64,000 bases of DNA from Marinisporobacter sp. (GTDB taxonomy: Bacteria; Bacillota; Clostridia; Peptostreptococcales; Thermotaleaceae). Below are positions 35,799 through 45,388 of this stretch, one piece after another; the stretch's first letter is position 1, and each line of letters starts with the position of its first letter. The translations under genes were made by a program, and so were the position numbers. The stretch is taken from contig JAOARV010000003.1 of NCBI GenBank assembly GCA_025210395.1, positions 21,363 through 85,362 on the forward strand. The letters run 5' to 3'. The notes under the pieces are model-generated. The model ran no database searches and was not told the origin of the DNA. It worked only from the letters and a program-made list of their open reading frames with translations.

Positions 35799-36272
35799 AT
35801 GTTAAGCTTTTTTAGTAAAAATAAGGAAATTATATTGAAAGCTCCTTTTGAAGGGGAAATAGTAGATATTGAAGAAGTAAGTGATCCAGTCTTCTCAAGT
35901 AAAATGCTTGGAGATGGTGTGGCTATAAAACCTACTAGTAATAGGGCTGTTGCTCCGTGTGATGGAGAAATTACGCAAATATTTCCTACGAATCATGCTT
36001 TTGGAATAACTACAAAAGAAGGGTTGGAAATATTAGTTCATATTGGGATAGATACAGTAAATTTAAAGGGAGAAGGGTTTAAAAGACTTGTAGAAGTAGG
36101 AACGAATGTAAAAAAGGGAACAGAGATTATTGAAGTTGATTTAGATTACATTAACCAATCAGGAAAAGATAGTATCACACCTATTGTGATTACAAATATG
36201 GATCAAGTAGAAAGAATAGATAAAAATTTAAATAATCGTGAAGAAATTTTAAAAATAGAAATAAAAAAATAA
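35799..36272 (+). CDS. PTS glucose-type IIA component
   Basis: The 157-residue protein is a IIA-Glc family phosphocarrier. H81 in VHIGIDTVNLKG is the phosphorylation site and H66 (TNHAFGI) its partner. ILKAPFEGEIVDIEEV is the usual N-terminus. It lacks membrane domains and lies 11 bases after nagB, so it should pass phosphate from HPr to the IIB domain of the PTS protein in this operon, and perhaps to other glucose-superfamily permeases. Confidence 0.93.
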   Translation: MLSFFSKNKEIILKAPFEGEIVDIEEVSDPVFSSKMLGDGVAIKPTSNRAVAPCDGEITQIFPTNHAFGITTKEGLEILVHIGIDTVNLKGEGFKRLVEVGTNVKKGTEIIEVDLDYINQSGKDSITPIVITNMDQVERIDKNLNNREEILKIEIKK

Positions 36273-36283
36273 AAAATATAAGA

Positions 36284-36327
36284 GTCACCTTTTCATAGGA
36301 TGTAGATATGAAGAAGGTGATTTTTTA
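36284..36327 (+). terminator. terminator of the nag operon
   Basis: GTCACCTTTTCATA pairs with TATGAAGAAGGTGAT with one bulge and is followed by six T residues. Confidence 0.8.
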
Positions 36328-36700
36328 TGTTAGGAGAAAAATTTTTGACTCATGCTGAATAAATTTATTTATGAAGAAGGATTGTTTTTTTGTATAGGAG
36401 TAGTTTGATTTGATAAAAAAATGCATAAAAATGTATAGAAAATAAAAACAATACTTAATTATACTTTTTTATACAAGATAATTGATTATTTATTCGAAAG
36501 ATGATAATATTGGATTTGTGGAAAAATATTGTAAGAAATGTTATTTTAAATAATGATTGTTATTTTTATACAATTATATGAAGTGTTTATAAATTTGATT
36601 TAAATTCTAGAGAGAATAAATATTAGTATTTCTCGAAATTTAGATATGTAAGGAAATAAGCATTTCACAATAAATTATACATTAAATAGGAGGCTAATTT
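36328..36700. other. AT-rich intergenic region before the S15 peptidase gene
   Basis: About 370 bases with no supported gene. An 11-codon frame starting MLGEKFLTHAE lies directly after the terminator but has no clear role. The promoter of the peptidase gene must be here and is not obvious. Confidence 0.35.
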
Positions 36701-39283
36701 ATGAAAAAAAGTGTATCTATTGTATTAATTTTAACCTTAATACTTTCATCAGTATTAGTGGGATCTGCTGTAGAGGATGTAAGATTAGCAGCTAAGACTG
36801 CTAGTGAAGAAATGATTAGTATGAATAATCTTGGATTACTTCAGTGGGATAATCAAGAATTTACGACTCAATATGCAGCAAAGCAGCCAACTAGAATGGA
36901 GATTGCAGTTATACTTTTAAGATTACAAGGACTTGAAGAAGAAGCAAAAGCTTTCACAGGAACAGAGAATTTTTTAGATTCAAAATTAGGAACTAGGCTA
37001 GAAGAGAAGAACATACTTGCTTATATAAAGAAAAATCCTAAAACATGTTTACTTGTAGATGGTGAGGAACATTTCAGACCTAATCAACAGATAAAAGAAC
37101 AGGAAGTGTATAAGATTATTCTTAAATTGCTTGGATATGAGGAAAATGTTGATTTTATAAACGAAGACGTAATAAAGTTTGCAAAATCAATTGGGCTAAA
37201 TCCCTCAGGAACAAATATGTTTACAAATAATGACCTTGCTAAAGCACTTAATGATTGTTTAAAATCAAAAACAAAGAGTGGTCGTGAATATTTTGAAGTT
37301 TTGATAGAAACTGGATTTATGCGTGATTATAATACAAATAAGGAAGTACCAGAAGTGCTTGTATTTGATGGAAAAACTCAACCTATATTTAAATACAAGG
37401 ATGTTATTTATGAAAAAGTATATGTGGAATCGCCCCAGGATACAGATCTTGATGGAAAACGTGATTTGATAGGGGTATGGATTAAAAGACCTGGTGAAAC
37501 TGAAAAAGGAATGAAAGTTCCTGTTATATTTGAAGTAAGTCCATATCTTTGTGGAACAAATGATGATTTATATATTACTCATAATGTTGATGTAGATTTA
37601 AAGGTAAGTCCACAGAGCAATAAAACTTATGACGATATAAAATATGTAGCGAAGGAAAAAAAATTGCCTGCTCCGAGAAAGGTTATGGGCAAAGCCAAAG
37701 ATGCAAAGGTTGAGCCTTTTGATTTTGGAGGTTGGTATGATTATTTCTTACCACGTGGATATGCAGTAGTATTCTCAGGGGGAATAGGAACATTAGGATC
37801 TGAGGGGCTTACGACTTGTGGTTCAGTTGATGAAACTATATCAACTGTTGCTGTAATAGATTGGTTAAATGGAAGAACTAAAGCATTTACGAATAAAACG
37901 GATAATATAGAAGTTCATCCATACTGGTGTACAGGAAATGTAGGTATGTCAGGTCGTTCATACAGAGGAACATTGCCTATAGCTGCAGCATCAACAGGAG
38001 TAGAAGGTTTAAAAACAATAGTTCCTATAGCAGCAATAAGTAATTGGTATGATTACTATAGATCAAATGGGGTATGTGTTCCAGCAGCCGGTTGGCAAGG
38101 AGATGATGCTGATTTGCTTGCAATATATTGTATGAGTAGAATGTTAGATCCTAAGGATTATGCAAAAGTAAAACAATTATTTGAAAAAAATATGAAACAG
38201 ATGAAAATAGATGAAGATCGTGCTACTGGTGATTATAATACTTTTTGGGATGAGCGTAATTATTTAAATAATGCGGATAAGATAAAAGCCAGTGTATTTA
38301 TTGTACATGGTCTTAATGATTGGAATGTAAAAACGAAACAATTTGATGGATTGTGGAAAAAACTTGAAGAAAATAATGTGCCTCGCAAAATGATCTTACA
38401 TCAAGGTGCACATATGAGTATAAATAATTTAGCAGGAATAGATTTTAATGACACAATCAATAGATGGTTTGATTATTGGCTTTATAATATAGACAATGAA
38501 GCAATGGAACATATTTCTACGGCAACTATACAAAATAATGTAGATCTTCAGTGGGAGTCATTTGATCATTGGCCTGTTAAAGCAGAAAATACTAAACTTT
38601 ATCTTGATAATGAAGATGGATTAGGTAAATTAAGCTTTAGTTCGGTTAAAAAAGGAGTAGAAGAAAAATTTGTTGATGATTTATCCTTATCTGAATTTGA
38701 TAGGAAGAATCCAGATTTTTCAAAATGGCTAGATACAATAGTAAAAAATCCTCAAAGTAAACGACCTGACCGTTTGTGTTATGTAAGTAAAGATCTTACA
38801 AAGGATATAAGAATAAGCGGAACTGTAAATGTGACAATTAAAGCTTCTATAGATCAGCCTACTGCCAATATAAGTGCAATGCTTGTGGATTATGGCGCTG
38901 AATACAGACCTACAACGGAAACAGAAGTTGTAGTTCCAAAAGGAATTGTATATGGTGGGAATGCAGGTTCAGAAGATATTATTAACTTTGTTATGAGTAA
39001 GGAAAAGACGGATTATAAAGTTATTTCTCGTGGGTGGATGGATGCACAAAATCGTTTATCAAACTATTGCGTAAGTCCTATAAAACCTGGACAAGAATAT
39101 ACATTTAAGCTAGATATGCAGCCTATGGATTATACGGTTAAAAAAGGGCATAAACTGGGTTTAATCATATTATCTACAGATGCTGAATGCACAATAAGAC
39201 CATTGAAAGTTACAAATTTTGAATTTAATACAAGCGAGAGCTTTATTGAAATTCCAGTTGCAAATGGTATGAATAAATGGTAA
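36701..39283 (+). CDS. secreted S15-family X-Pro dipeptidyl-peptidase-like protein with SLH-like N-terminus
   Basis: The 860-residue protein starts with a signal peptide (MKKSVSIVLILTLILSS). It then has about 180 residues that read like S-layer homology repeats (TRMEIAVILLRLQGLEEEA, then EVYKIILKLLGY). From about residue 230 it matches the CocE/PepX hydrolase family. The nucleophile is S420 in GRSYRG, with D540 (GLNDWN) and H571 (HQGAHMS) as likely partners and a C-terminal jelly-roll (PepX_C). It is probably attached to the cell wall and releases X-Pro dipeptides or hydrolyses acyl esters. GGAGG precedes the ATG. Confidence 0.82.
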   Translation: MKKSVSIVLILTLILSSVLVGSAVEDVRLAAKTASEEMISMNNLGLLQWDNQEFTTQYAAKQPTRMEIAVILLRLQGLEEEAKAFTGTENFLDSKLGTRLEEKNILAYIKKNPKTCLLVDGEEHFRPNQQIKEQEVYKIILKLLGYEENVDFINEDVIKFAKSIGLNPSGTNMFTNNDLAKALNDCLKSKTKSGREYFEVLIETGFMRDYNTNKEVPEVLVFDGKTQPIFKYKDVIYEKVYVESPQDTDLDGKRDLIGVWIKRPGETEKGMKVPVIFEVSPYLCGTNDDLYITHNVDVDLKVSPQSNKTYDDIKYVAKEKKLPAPRKVMGKAKDAKVEPFDFGGWYDYFLPRGYAVVFSGGIGTLGSEGLTTCGSVDETISTVAVIDWLNGRTKAFTNKTDNIEVHPYWCTGNVGMSGRSYRGTLPIAAASTGVEGLKTIVPIAAISNWYDYYRSNGVCVPAAGWQGDDADLLAIYCMSRMLDPKDYAKVKQLFEKNMKQMKIDEDRATGDYNTFWDERNYLNNADKIKASVFIVHGLNDWNVKTKQFDGLWKKLEENNVPRKMILHQGAHMSINNLAGIDFNDTINRWFDYWLYNIDNEAMEHISTATIQNNVDLQWESFDHWPVKAENTKLYLDNEDGLGKLSFSSVKKGVEEKFVDDLSLSEFDRKNPDFSKWLDTIVKNPQSKRPDRLCYVSKDLTKDIRISGTVNVTIKASIDQPTANISAMLVDYGAEYRPTTETEVVVPKGIVYGGNAGSEDIINFVMSKEKTDYKVISRGWMDAQNRLSNYCVSPIKPGQEYTFKLDMQPMDYTVKKGHKLGLIILSTDAECTIRPLKVTNFEFNTSESFIEIPVANGMNKW

Positions 39284-39313
39284 TCATCATTGCAAAAACC
39301 ATGGAAGGATGTG

Positions 39314-41050
39314 TTGGCATTGAAGATGAAAAAAATGTCAAAGATCTCATTATCTCTTAAATTTAAAATTATTTTAATAACATCCATGATCATAATGTTA
39401 TCAAGTATGATTATGGGTTGGATATTTTATGATAATACATATTTACACACCACAAAGCTACTACAAGAAGAAGCACTGAATATTGCAAAATCAGCCAATA
39501 TGTTAATTAATGGCAGTGAATTTGAAGAACTTTCCAAATCTTTAAATCCTAAGGATCCATTTTATATCAATACAAGAAATAAATTGAAAAAATTAAATGA
39601 GAGTATAGGCAATGGTATGCTATATGCAATTGTATCAAATAATTCGGAGAATTATACATATATAGTGGATGGAAGTGCAACTGTAGAAATAGGATATGAA
39701 CAAAAAAAATGTGATTTTGCGAAAGAGGTTGAAATGGCTTTTCAAACAGGGAAGGCATATACGAGTAAACCCTATTATGTTGAGACCTTTAAAAAATATT
39801 ACATATCAGCTTTTGTACCAATAGTAAATCAATCTAATAAAGTAGTGGGCGTAATGGAATATGATTTTGAGGGAAAAGAGCTTTCTCAAAAGATCAATGA
39901 ATTAAAGATGATTATTATTTTAAGCATGCTTATGATTGTTATAGTAACCATCATAATAAACTCAATTGCACTAAAGATCATGTTTAGACCAATAAATAAA
40001 TTGGTAGAAGCAATCAATACCATTGCGAATGGAGATTTAACCTTATCTATTGATACCTCAAGGAAGGATGAAATAGGAAAGATCAATATAGCTTTAAATA
40101 AAACAGTAGTTTCTTTAAGAGATATGGTAGAAAAGATCAAAGCATCTTGTACAAAAGTTACAGAGGCATCCCAAGGGATATTGATCAGTTCGTCAGATAC
40201 ATCAAAAGCTACAGAGGAAGTGGCCATATCTACCAATGAAATTTCATCTATATCTAATGAGCAAGTTATAAAGACACAAAAAATTAAAGACGTTTTAAGT
40301 AAATTAGATGCTGATATTCAAAATATCTTTAGTCAAATAAAGGATACGAATAAAATCGCATATAAAACATTAGAAGACGCTAATAATGGAACAGAGGTAG
40401 TCAAAGATACGAACCAAAAAATAGATCAAATTGAAGAAAGTATTCATAATGCAAATTTAGTGGTTACAGATTTAACAAAGAATATGAGCAAAATACAAGG
40501 GATCCTTACAACTATATCAAGCATTGCAGAGCAAACAAACCTTCTTTCCCTTAATGCAGCTATAGAGGCTGCAAGAGCAGGAGAAAATGGACGAGGATTT
40601 GCAGTTGTTGCAGATGAAGTTAGAAAGCTTGCTGTAGAATCAAACACAGCAGCTAATGAAATCGTAGGGATTATTACGTTCATGAATGAAGAAACAAATA
40701 AAGTTTTACAAGCTATTACAACTAGTATTAATAAAACACGGGAAGGGAAAGAATATACAGACCATGTAAGCAATACATTTGAAATCATAAAAACTTCAAA
40801 TGTGACGATAGAAAATAAAACAGTTGAGACAGAAAACTCGGCTAGTAAAATCGTATCAAGTATTGCTAATATAAATGAAAATATGAATGAAATTGAACAA
40901 GTATCAAAAATTATTGATTCAAATACTAGAAATTTAGCATCATCAACGGAAGAAGAAATGGCATCTGCAGGGGAATTAAAGGTTATGTCAGAAGTCCTTA
41001 ATGAAGAAGCTAAAATATTAAATGAGTGTATTTCTAAATTCAGAATTTAA
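39314..41050 (+). CDS. methyl-accepting chemotaxis protein
   Basis: The protein of about 578 residues is a transmembrane chemoreceptor. A helix near the N-terminus is followed by an extracellular ligand domain of about 150 residues (Cache-like, with [20 protein letters not shown]). A second helix ([17 protein letters not shown]), a HAMP domain ([19 protein letters not shown]) and a signalling hairpin with [19 protein letters not shown] follow. GGAAGG is followed by TTG codons at 39314 and 39320 and an ATG at 39326; I took the first. It starts about 30 bases after the peptidase gene and may share its transcript. If so, it could sense peptide products, but that is inference. Confidence 0.9.
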   Translation: MALKMKKMSKISLSLKFKIILITSMIIMLSSMIMGWIFYDNTYLHTTKLLQEEALNIAKSANMLINGSEFEELSKSLNPKDPFYINTRNKLKKLNESIGNGMLYAIVSNNSENYTYIVDGSATVEIGYEQKKCDFAKEVEMAFQTGKAYTSKPYYVETFKKYYISAFVPIVNQSNKVVGVMEYDFEGKELSQKINELKMIIILSMLMIVIVTIIINSIALKIMFRPINKLVEAINTIANGDLTLSIDTSRKDEIGKINIALNKTVVSLRDMVEKIKASCTKVTEASQGILISSSDTSKATEEVAISTNEISSISNEQVIKTQKIKDVLSKLDADIQNIFSQIKDTNKIAYKTLEDANNGTEVVKDTNQKIDQIEESIHNANLVVTDLTKNMSKIQGILTTISSIAEQTNLLSLNAAIEAARAGENGRGFAVVADEVRKLAVESNTAANEIVGIITFMNEETNKVLQAITTSINKTREGKEYTDHVSNTFEIIKTSNVTIENKTVETENSASKIVSSIANINENMNEIEQVSKIIDSNTRNLASSTEEEMASAGELKVMSEVLNEEAKILNECISKFRI

Positions 41051-41102
41051 TGATTAGTTGTAGGATATGAGGATCGTTATTAAAATGATATAAGAAAACA
41101 AG

Positions 41103-41143
41103 AAATCATCCCAAAGAAAGATATCTGAATGGGATGATTTTTT
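41103..41143 (+). terminator. terminator of the chemoreceptor gene
   Basis: AAATCATCCC pairs with GGGATGATTT across an 18-base loop and is followed by T residues. Confidence 0.75.
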
Positions 41144-41285
41144 GGATATATAAAGTTTTACAAATGATTGTGAGAGATGATTGTAAGGATTTTAACTGTA
41201 TAAAGATAGAGTTACTTTGAAAAACCATAAAAATAAGATATAATTCTTAATAGAATATGAAAATATTGCCAAAGGAGGTTCAGAT

Positions 41286-42677
41286 ATGTTAAACAAATTG
41301 ATCATAGAAGATGTATTATATAGTGCTTTATCTACAGGTGGAGATTTTGCTGAAGTATTTGTAGAGGATAAATTTAATACAGCCCTTAATATGGTAGGAG
41401 GTAAAATTGAAAACGCCATATCAGGGAGGGATTATGGTGTAGGGATTAGAATATTTTATGGAACAAATAGTATTTATGCTTATACAAATGACTCCTCTAA
41501 AGAAAACTTAATAAAAGTAGCGAAAGAAGCAGCTAGAGCAGTTGGTTCTATAAAAAAAGATATAACCATAAATTTAATGAAAAATTTTATAAACAATAGC
41601 CATTTGATTCAACAATATCCAATAGATATTCATAAATCTAAAAAGGTAGAGCTTATGAAAAAAGCTAATTATGGTGCAAAAGAATATGACAATATTATTT
41701 CTCAAGTGAAAGTAAGATATATGGATGAAGATCAAAAGGTACTTATAGCCAATTCAGAAGGACTATTTGTTCAAGATAGACGAGTAAGAACTAGAACAGC
41801 AATCAATGCAGTGGCTTCTAAAGATGGTGAGATGCAATCAGGAAATTGTGCACCAGGGGCTCATATGGGATTTGAGTTTTATGAAAAAATAAATATTGAG
41901 GATTGTGCGAAGGAAGCTGCAAGGATTGCAAAAACAATGGTAAATGCACAATATTGTCCTAGTGGAAAAATGCCTGTAGTAATAGACAATGGTTTTGGTG
42001 GAGTATTATTTCATGAAGCTTGTGGTCATGGACTAGAAGCAACATCCGTTGCCAAAGGAACATCTGTATTTGCAGGAAAAATAGGTCGAAAAATTGCATC
42101 AGATGTAGTAACAGCTATAGATGATGGAACCATTTTAAATGCATGGGGTTCTCAAAATATAGATGATGAAGGAATAGCCATGAGGAAAAATGTACTGATT
42201 GAAAATGGAATCCTAAAGGGCTATATGATAGATCAACTAAATGGAATAAAAATGGGTATGAAAAGTACGGGTTCAGGGAGAAGACAATCTTATAAGTATG
42301 CGCCTACATCAAGAATGACAAATACATATATACAAAATGGAAAATCTACCTTTAAAGAAATCATAGAGGGAACAGAATATGGATTATACGCTAAAAAAAT
42401 GGGAGGCGGTTCTGTTAATCCAGCCACAGGAGATTTTAACTTTGCAGTGATGGAAGGGTATATCATAAGAAATGGAAAGATCTGTGAACCCGTAAGAGGA
42501 GCAACATTAATAGGCAATGGACCTGAAACGTTAAAGAAAATAGATAGGGTAGGAAATAACTTAGCACATGGGCAAGGTATGTGTGGTTCCTCTAGTGGTT
42601 CTATACCTGTAAATGTAGGGCAACCTGTAATAAGAGTTGAAGCTATGACGGTAGGGGGAAGAAAGGAGGAAGAATAA
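41286..42677 (+). CDS. tldD: TldD, zinc metalloprotease subunit
   Basis: The 463-residue protein is the catalytic subunit of the TldD/TldE protease, which in other bacteria processes modified peptides such as microcins and degrades unfolded peptides threaded into its chamber. The metal motif HEACGH is at 243-248, and a further ligand cysteine lies near the C-terminus (GQGMCGSSSGS). GGAGG precedes the ATG. Its stop overlaps the start of tldE by one base, typical of the pair. Confidence 0.93.
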   Translation: MLNKLIIEDVLYSALSTGGDFAEVFVEDKFNTALNMVGGKIENAISGRDYGVGIRIFYGTNSIYAYTNDSSKENLIKVAKEAARAVGSIKKDITINLMKNFINNSHLIQQYPIDIHKSKKVELMKKANYGAKEYDNIISQVKVRYMDEDQKVLIANSEGLFVQDRRVRTRTAINAVASKDGEMQSGNCAPGAHMGFEFYEKINIEDCAKEAARIAKTMVNAQYCPSGKMPVVIDNGFGGVLFHEACGHGLEATSVAKGTSVFAGKIGRKIASDVVTAIDDGTILNAWGSQNIDDEGIAMRKNVLIENGILKGYMIDQLNGIKMGMKSTGSGRRQSYKYAPTSRMTNTYIQNGKSTFKEIIEGTEYGLYAKKMGGGSVNPATGDFNFAVMEGYIIRNGKICEPVRGATLIGNGPETLKKIDRVGNNLAHGQGMCGSSSGSIPVNVGQPVIRVEAMTVGGRKEEE

Positions 42678-44026
42678 TGGATTATAGAAAAATAATAAAA
42701 GCTCTATTTGATCAAGGGAAAATTAAAGGGTTTGAAGATATGGAAGTTTTCATTCAAAAGGATAAAAGTCTTAATTTAAAAGTTTTCAAAAAAGAGATAG
42801 ATCACTTTAGTAGATCTGATGCAGGAGGATTATCCTTTAGAGGAATATATAAGGGGAAGATGGGCTATTCATATACGGAAAAGATAGATGTTGATTCAGT
42901 AGAGCTACTTATTTATGAAGCTATAGAAAATAGTAAAGTCATAGATAGTCAAGATGAAGAGTATATATTTGAAGGTTCAAAGGAATATAAAAAAATAAAT
43001 AACTTCAATGAAGATTTAGCAAAAATAGAGATAGAAGATAAAATTGATTTTCTAAAAAACTTAGAAAATCATGCTTTGGGGTTAGACCCTAGAGTGGATG
43101 CTGTGAATTATTGTTCATATGGGGAGGAAGAAAGCTATACCTTTTTAGTGAATACAAAAGGACTTGATTTAGAAAATAAAAGCAATATGGCTTATTCCTA
43201 TCTTTCAGTTGTTGTAAAAGAAAATGATGATATAAAAACGGCCTATAAATATATATTAGCTAATGATTTTTCAAAATTTGATTATAAGAAGTTATCTAAG
43301 GAAGCTATAGAAGAAGCTTTATCCCTTCTTGGAGCAAAAAGTATAAAATCTAATGAGTATCCCGTTGTAATTAGAAATAATGCTTTTGCAAATATACTTA
43401 AAGCATTTAGTCCTATATTTAATGGAGAAAATGTAGAAAAAGGATTATCACTTTTAAAGAATAAAATAAATAAAGAAATAGCAGATCAGAAGATCACTAT
43501 TGTAGATGATCCTTTTTATAAGGAAGGGATAGCCTCATCTTTTGATGGAGAAGGGGTAGCTACAAAATATAAAAAAATTGTAGAGAATGGTGTTTTAAAA
43601 ACATATCTTCATAATTTAAAAAGTGCAAAGAATGCTAAAGTTGTGTCAACAGGAAATGCTTATAAAGGATCGTACAAAGGGACTGTATCTATAGCCCCTA
43701 CGAATATGTATGTTGAAAAAGGGGATAAAAGTTTAGAGGAAATATTAAAAACTATGGATGAAGGGTTAATGATTATAGATGTTCAAGGTCTGCATTCTGG
43801 GTTAAATACAGTATCTGGCGATTTTTCATTATCGGCGACAGCTTACTTTATAGAAAAAGGTAAAATAAAACAACCTGTAAATGGAATCACTATTTCAGGA
43901 AATTTTTTCGAGCTATTAAAGAATATTGAAGAGATTGGAAATGACCTATTCTTTACTATGCCATCAGCAGGAGCCGTAGGATCTCCTTCTATTAAAGTTA
44001 AAAAACTTTCTATTGCAGGAGAGTAG
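42677..44026 (+). CDS. tldE: TldE/PmbA, partner subunit of TldD
   Basis: The 449-residue protein shares the TldD fold but lacks the HExxxH motif, as expected for the non-catalytic partner. Conserved stretches are SRSDAGGLSFRGIYKGKMGY in the N-terminal domain and GLHSGLNTVSGDFSLSA in the C-terminal domain. It is translated directly after tldD. No peptide precursor gene is visible next to the pair. Confidence 0.92.
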   Translation: MDYRKIIKALFDQGKIKGFEDMEVFIQKDKSLNLKVFKKEIDHFSRSDAGGLSFRGIYKGKMGYSYTEKIDVDSVELLIYEAIENSKVIDSQDEEYIFEGSKEYKKINNFNEDLAKIEIEDKIDFLKNLENHALGLDPRVDAVNYCSYGEEESYTFLVNTKGLDLENKSNMAYSYLSVVVKENDDIKTAYKYILANDFSKFDYKKLSKEAIEEALSLLGAKSIKSNEYPVVIRNNAFANILKAFSPIFNGENVEKGLSLLKNKINKEIADQKITIVDDPFYKEGIASSFDGEGVATKYKKIVENGVLKTYLHNLKSAKNAKVVSTGNAYKGSYKGTVSIAPTNMYVEKGDKSLEEILKTMDEGLMIIDVQGLHSGLNTVSGDFSLSATAYFIEKGKIKQPVNGITISGNFFELLKNIEEIGNDLFFTMPSAGAVGSPSIKVKKLSIAGE

Positions 44027-44065
44027 AAGGTCTTAATTAGGCATACAGTAAAAAATTTACCAATA

Positions 44066-44105
44066 AACTTCCCAGTTGTAGTATAGTGAAACTGGGAAGT
44101 CTTCA
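44066..44105 (+). terminator. hairpin after tldE
   Basis: ACTTCCCAGT pairs with ACTGGGAAGT. The T run is poor, but it lies between convergent genes and can serve both. Confidence 0.6.
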
Positions 44106-44111
44106 TTGTCA

Positions 44112-44396
44112 TTAAACAAAAGATTTGAAAGCAGGTGCATATTTGGTAGGAAGAAATTCCATAATTTCATAGCTAGCTATTTTTTCTCTGTAAAAGGGGT
44201 CTTCCTGTAGAATCGTATTAACTTCATGAAGATCTTGAGCATTACAAAGAATGATTCCACCTGTACGTGGATTTTTTCTTCCGGAACAAATAAAGTTTCC
44301 TGTGTTATAGTATTTGTCTAGGAATGCTATATGATTAGACAAATATTTTTCTACTTCCATAACAGGTTTAATGTAGGTAAGATTTAGTATAAACAT
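44112..44396 (-). CDS. YciI-family protein
   Basis: The 94-residue protein has the YCII ferredoxin-like fold. It starts with FILNLTYIKP, has HIAFLDKYYNTGNFICSG with the conserved histidine, and continues with GGIILCNAQDL. Biochemical roles in this family vary. It is divergent from a TetR-type regulator, and a four-box operator lies between them, so the regulator probably controls it. A ribosome site (AAAGGAG) precedes the ATG. Confidence 0.85.
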   Translation of the reverse strand: MFILNLTYIKPVMEVEKYLSNHIAFLDKYYNTGNFICSGRKNPRTGGIILCNAQDLHEVNTILQEDPFYREKIASYEIMEFLPTKYAPAFKSFV

Positions 44397-44424
44397 ATTG
44401 ATTTTCTCCTTTAAATAGTTTATT

Positions 44425-44463
44425 ATAATAATGACTTGGGTCAGTGACTATGGTCATTATTAT
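44425..44463. promoter_or_regulatory. 39-base palindromic operator between the YciI and TetR genes
   Basis: An outer 11-base perfect inverted repeat, ATAATAATGAC and GTCATTATTAT, encloses an inner GTCA-G-TGAC palindrome. The half-sites therefore read TGAC-N4-GTCA-N1-TGAC-N4-GTCA. TATAAT sequences overlap its left edge. This is the kind of site bound by two TetR-type dimers. Confidence 0.65.
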
Positions 44464-44496
44464 ACACTTGTAAAGAAAAGGAGTCAAGGAATAAAT

Positions 44497-45090
44497 ATGT
44501 TGAGAAAAGAAAAAGCTGCTCTTACGAAAAATAAGGTTTTTGAAACTGCTACTGAACTAATTAAAGAAAAAGGATATGACAATGTGACTGTAAGTGAGAT
44601 TTGTAAGAAAGCAGGGGTTGCAAAGGGAACTTTTTATGTTCATTATAAATCTAAAGAAGATATCATAAAAGAAAGTTATTATTCTGATATGGGTCAGTTT
44701 GTTTTAAAAGAATATAAAAAGCTAATTTCACAAGATGAAAATATAAGGATCAAGGATAAAATACAAAAATTTCTTATAGCAGAACTTATGTTTTCCAATC
44801 ATGCTGGATATGAAATGACATGTCGGGCATATGTGACGAATTTAGCAGAATGTATATCTCAAGATAGTAAACATTTTGAGAGGAGAGGATTTACTAAAGA
44901 ATTAAAAGAGTTAATTTTAGAAGGGATCCATCAAAAGGAATTTCATACAAAGCAAACTGAAGAAGATATATTTTTATATCTAGAAAGTTTTGTGAGAGGA
45001 CTTATGGCTTCATGGTGTTTTTCAAATGCAGGATTTGATATTGTGAAAAAAGGAGAAACATATACTAGAGAAATTTTAAAAAAATTATGA
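44497..45090 (+). CDS. TetR/AcrR-family transcriptional regulator
   Basis: The 197-residue protein has the TetR N-terminal helix-turn-helix (ELIKEKGYDNVTVSEICKKA then GVAKGTFYVHYKSKEDI) and a helical ligand domain. The start is the ATG six bases after AAGGA. A long palindrome lies just upstream, between it and the YciI gene, suggesting self-repression and control of that gene. The ligand is unknown. Confidence 0.9.
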   Translation: MLRKEKAALTKNKVFETATELIKEKGYDNVTVSEICKKAGVAKGTFYVHYKSKEDIIKESYYSDMGQFVLKEYKKLISQDENIRIKDKIQKFLIAELMFSNHAGYEMTCRAYVTNLAECISQDSKHFERRGFTKELKELILEGIHQKEFHTKQTEEDIFLYLESFVRGLMASWCFSNAGFDIVKKGETYTREILKKL

Positions 45091-45102
45091 GTATAATAGG
45101 GG

Positions 45103-45315
45103 TTGACGGATTTTAGAAAAATATATGTTTATGACAAAGGAATAGTTTGGTATGGTAAAGTATTAGAATTTAGTAATATAGAATCTTTTCAATGGAAAGA
45201 AGAAGCAGATTATAAGCTCAATATTTATTATGAAGGTATAGCGTATAATATAAAAGTACCTCAGACCAAATTTGAGTGTGTAGATAAAACATTAAAAGCG
45301 AATATTAATTTGTAA
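45103..45315 (+). pseudogene. C-terminal fragment resembling DUF5673
   Basis: About 70 codons read FRKIYVYDKGIVWYGKVLEF, then FQWKEEADYKLNIYY. This recalls the C-terminal half of DUF5673 membrane proteins, whose N-terminal helices are missing here. The only start is a TTG that touches GGGG with no spacing. The frame lies directly after the TetR gene in a different phase. It is best read as a truncated relic, although translation is not ruled out. Confidence 0.45.
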
Positions 45316-45388
45316 GAAAAAGGACAAAGAGTATTTTTATTTCATGGATAGTGAAAGTGAAATAGTAGATTTAGAGAGGTTGTTGAGA

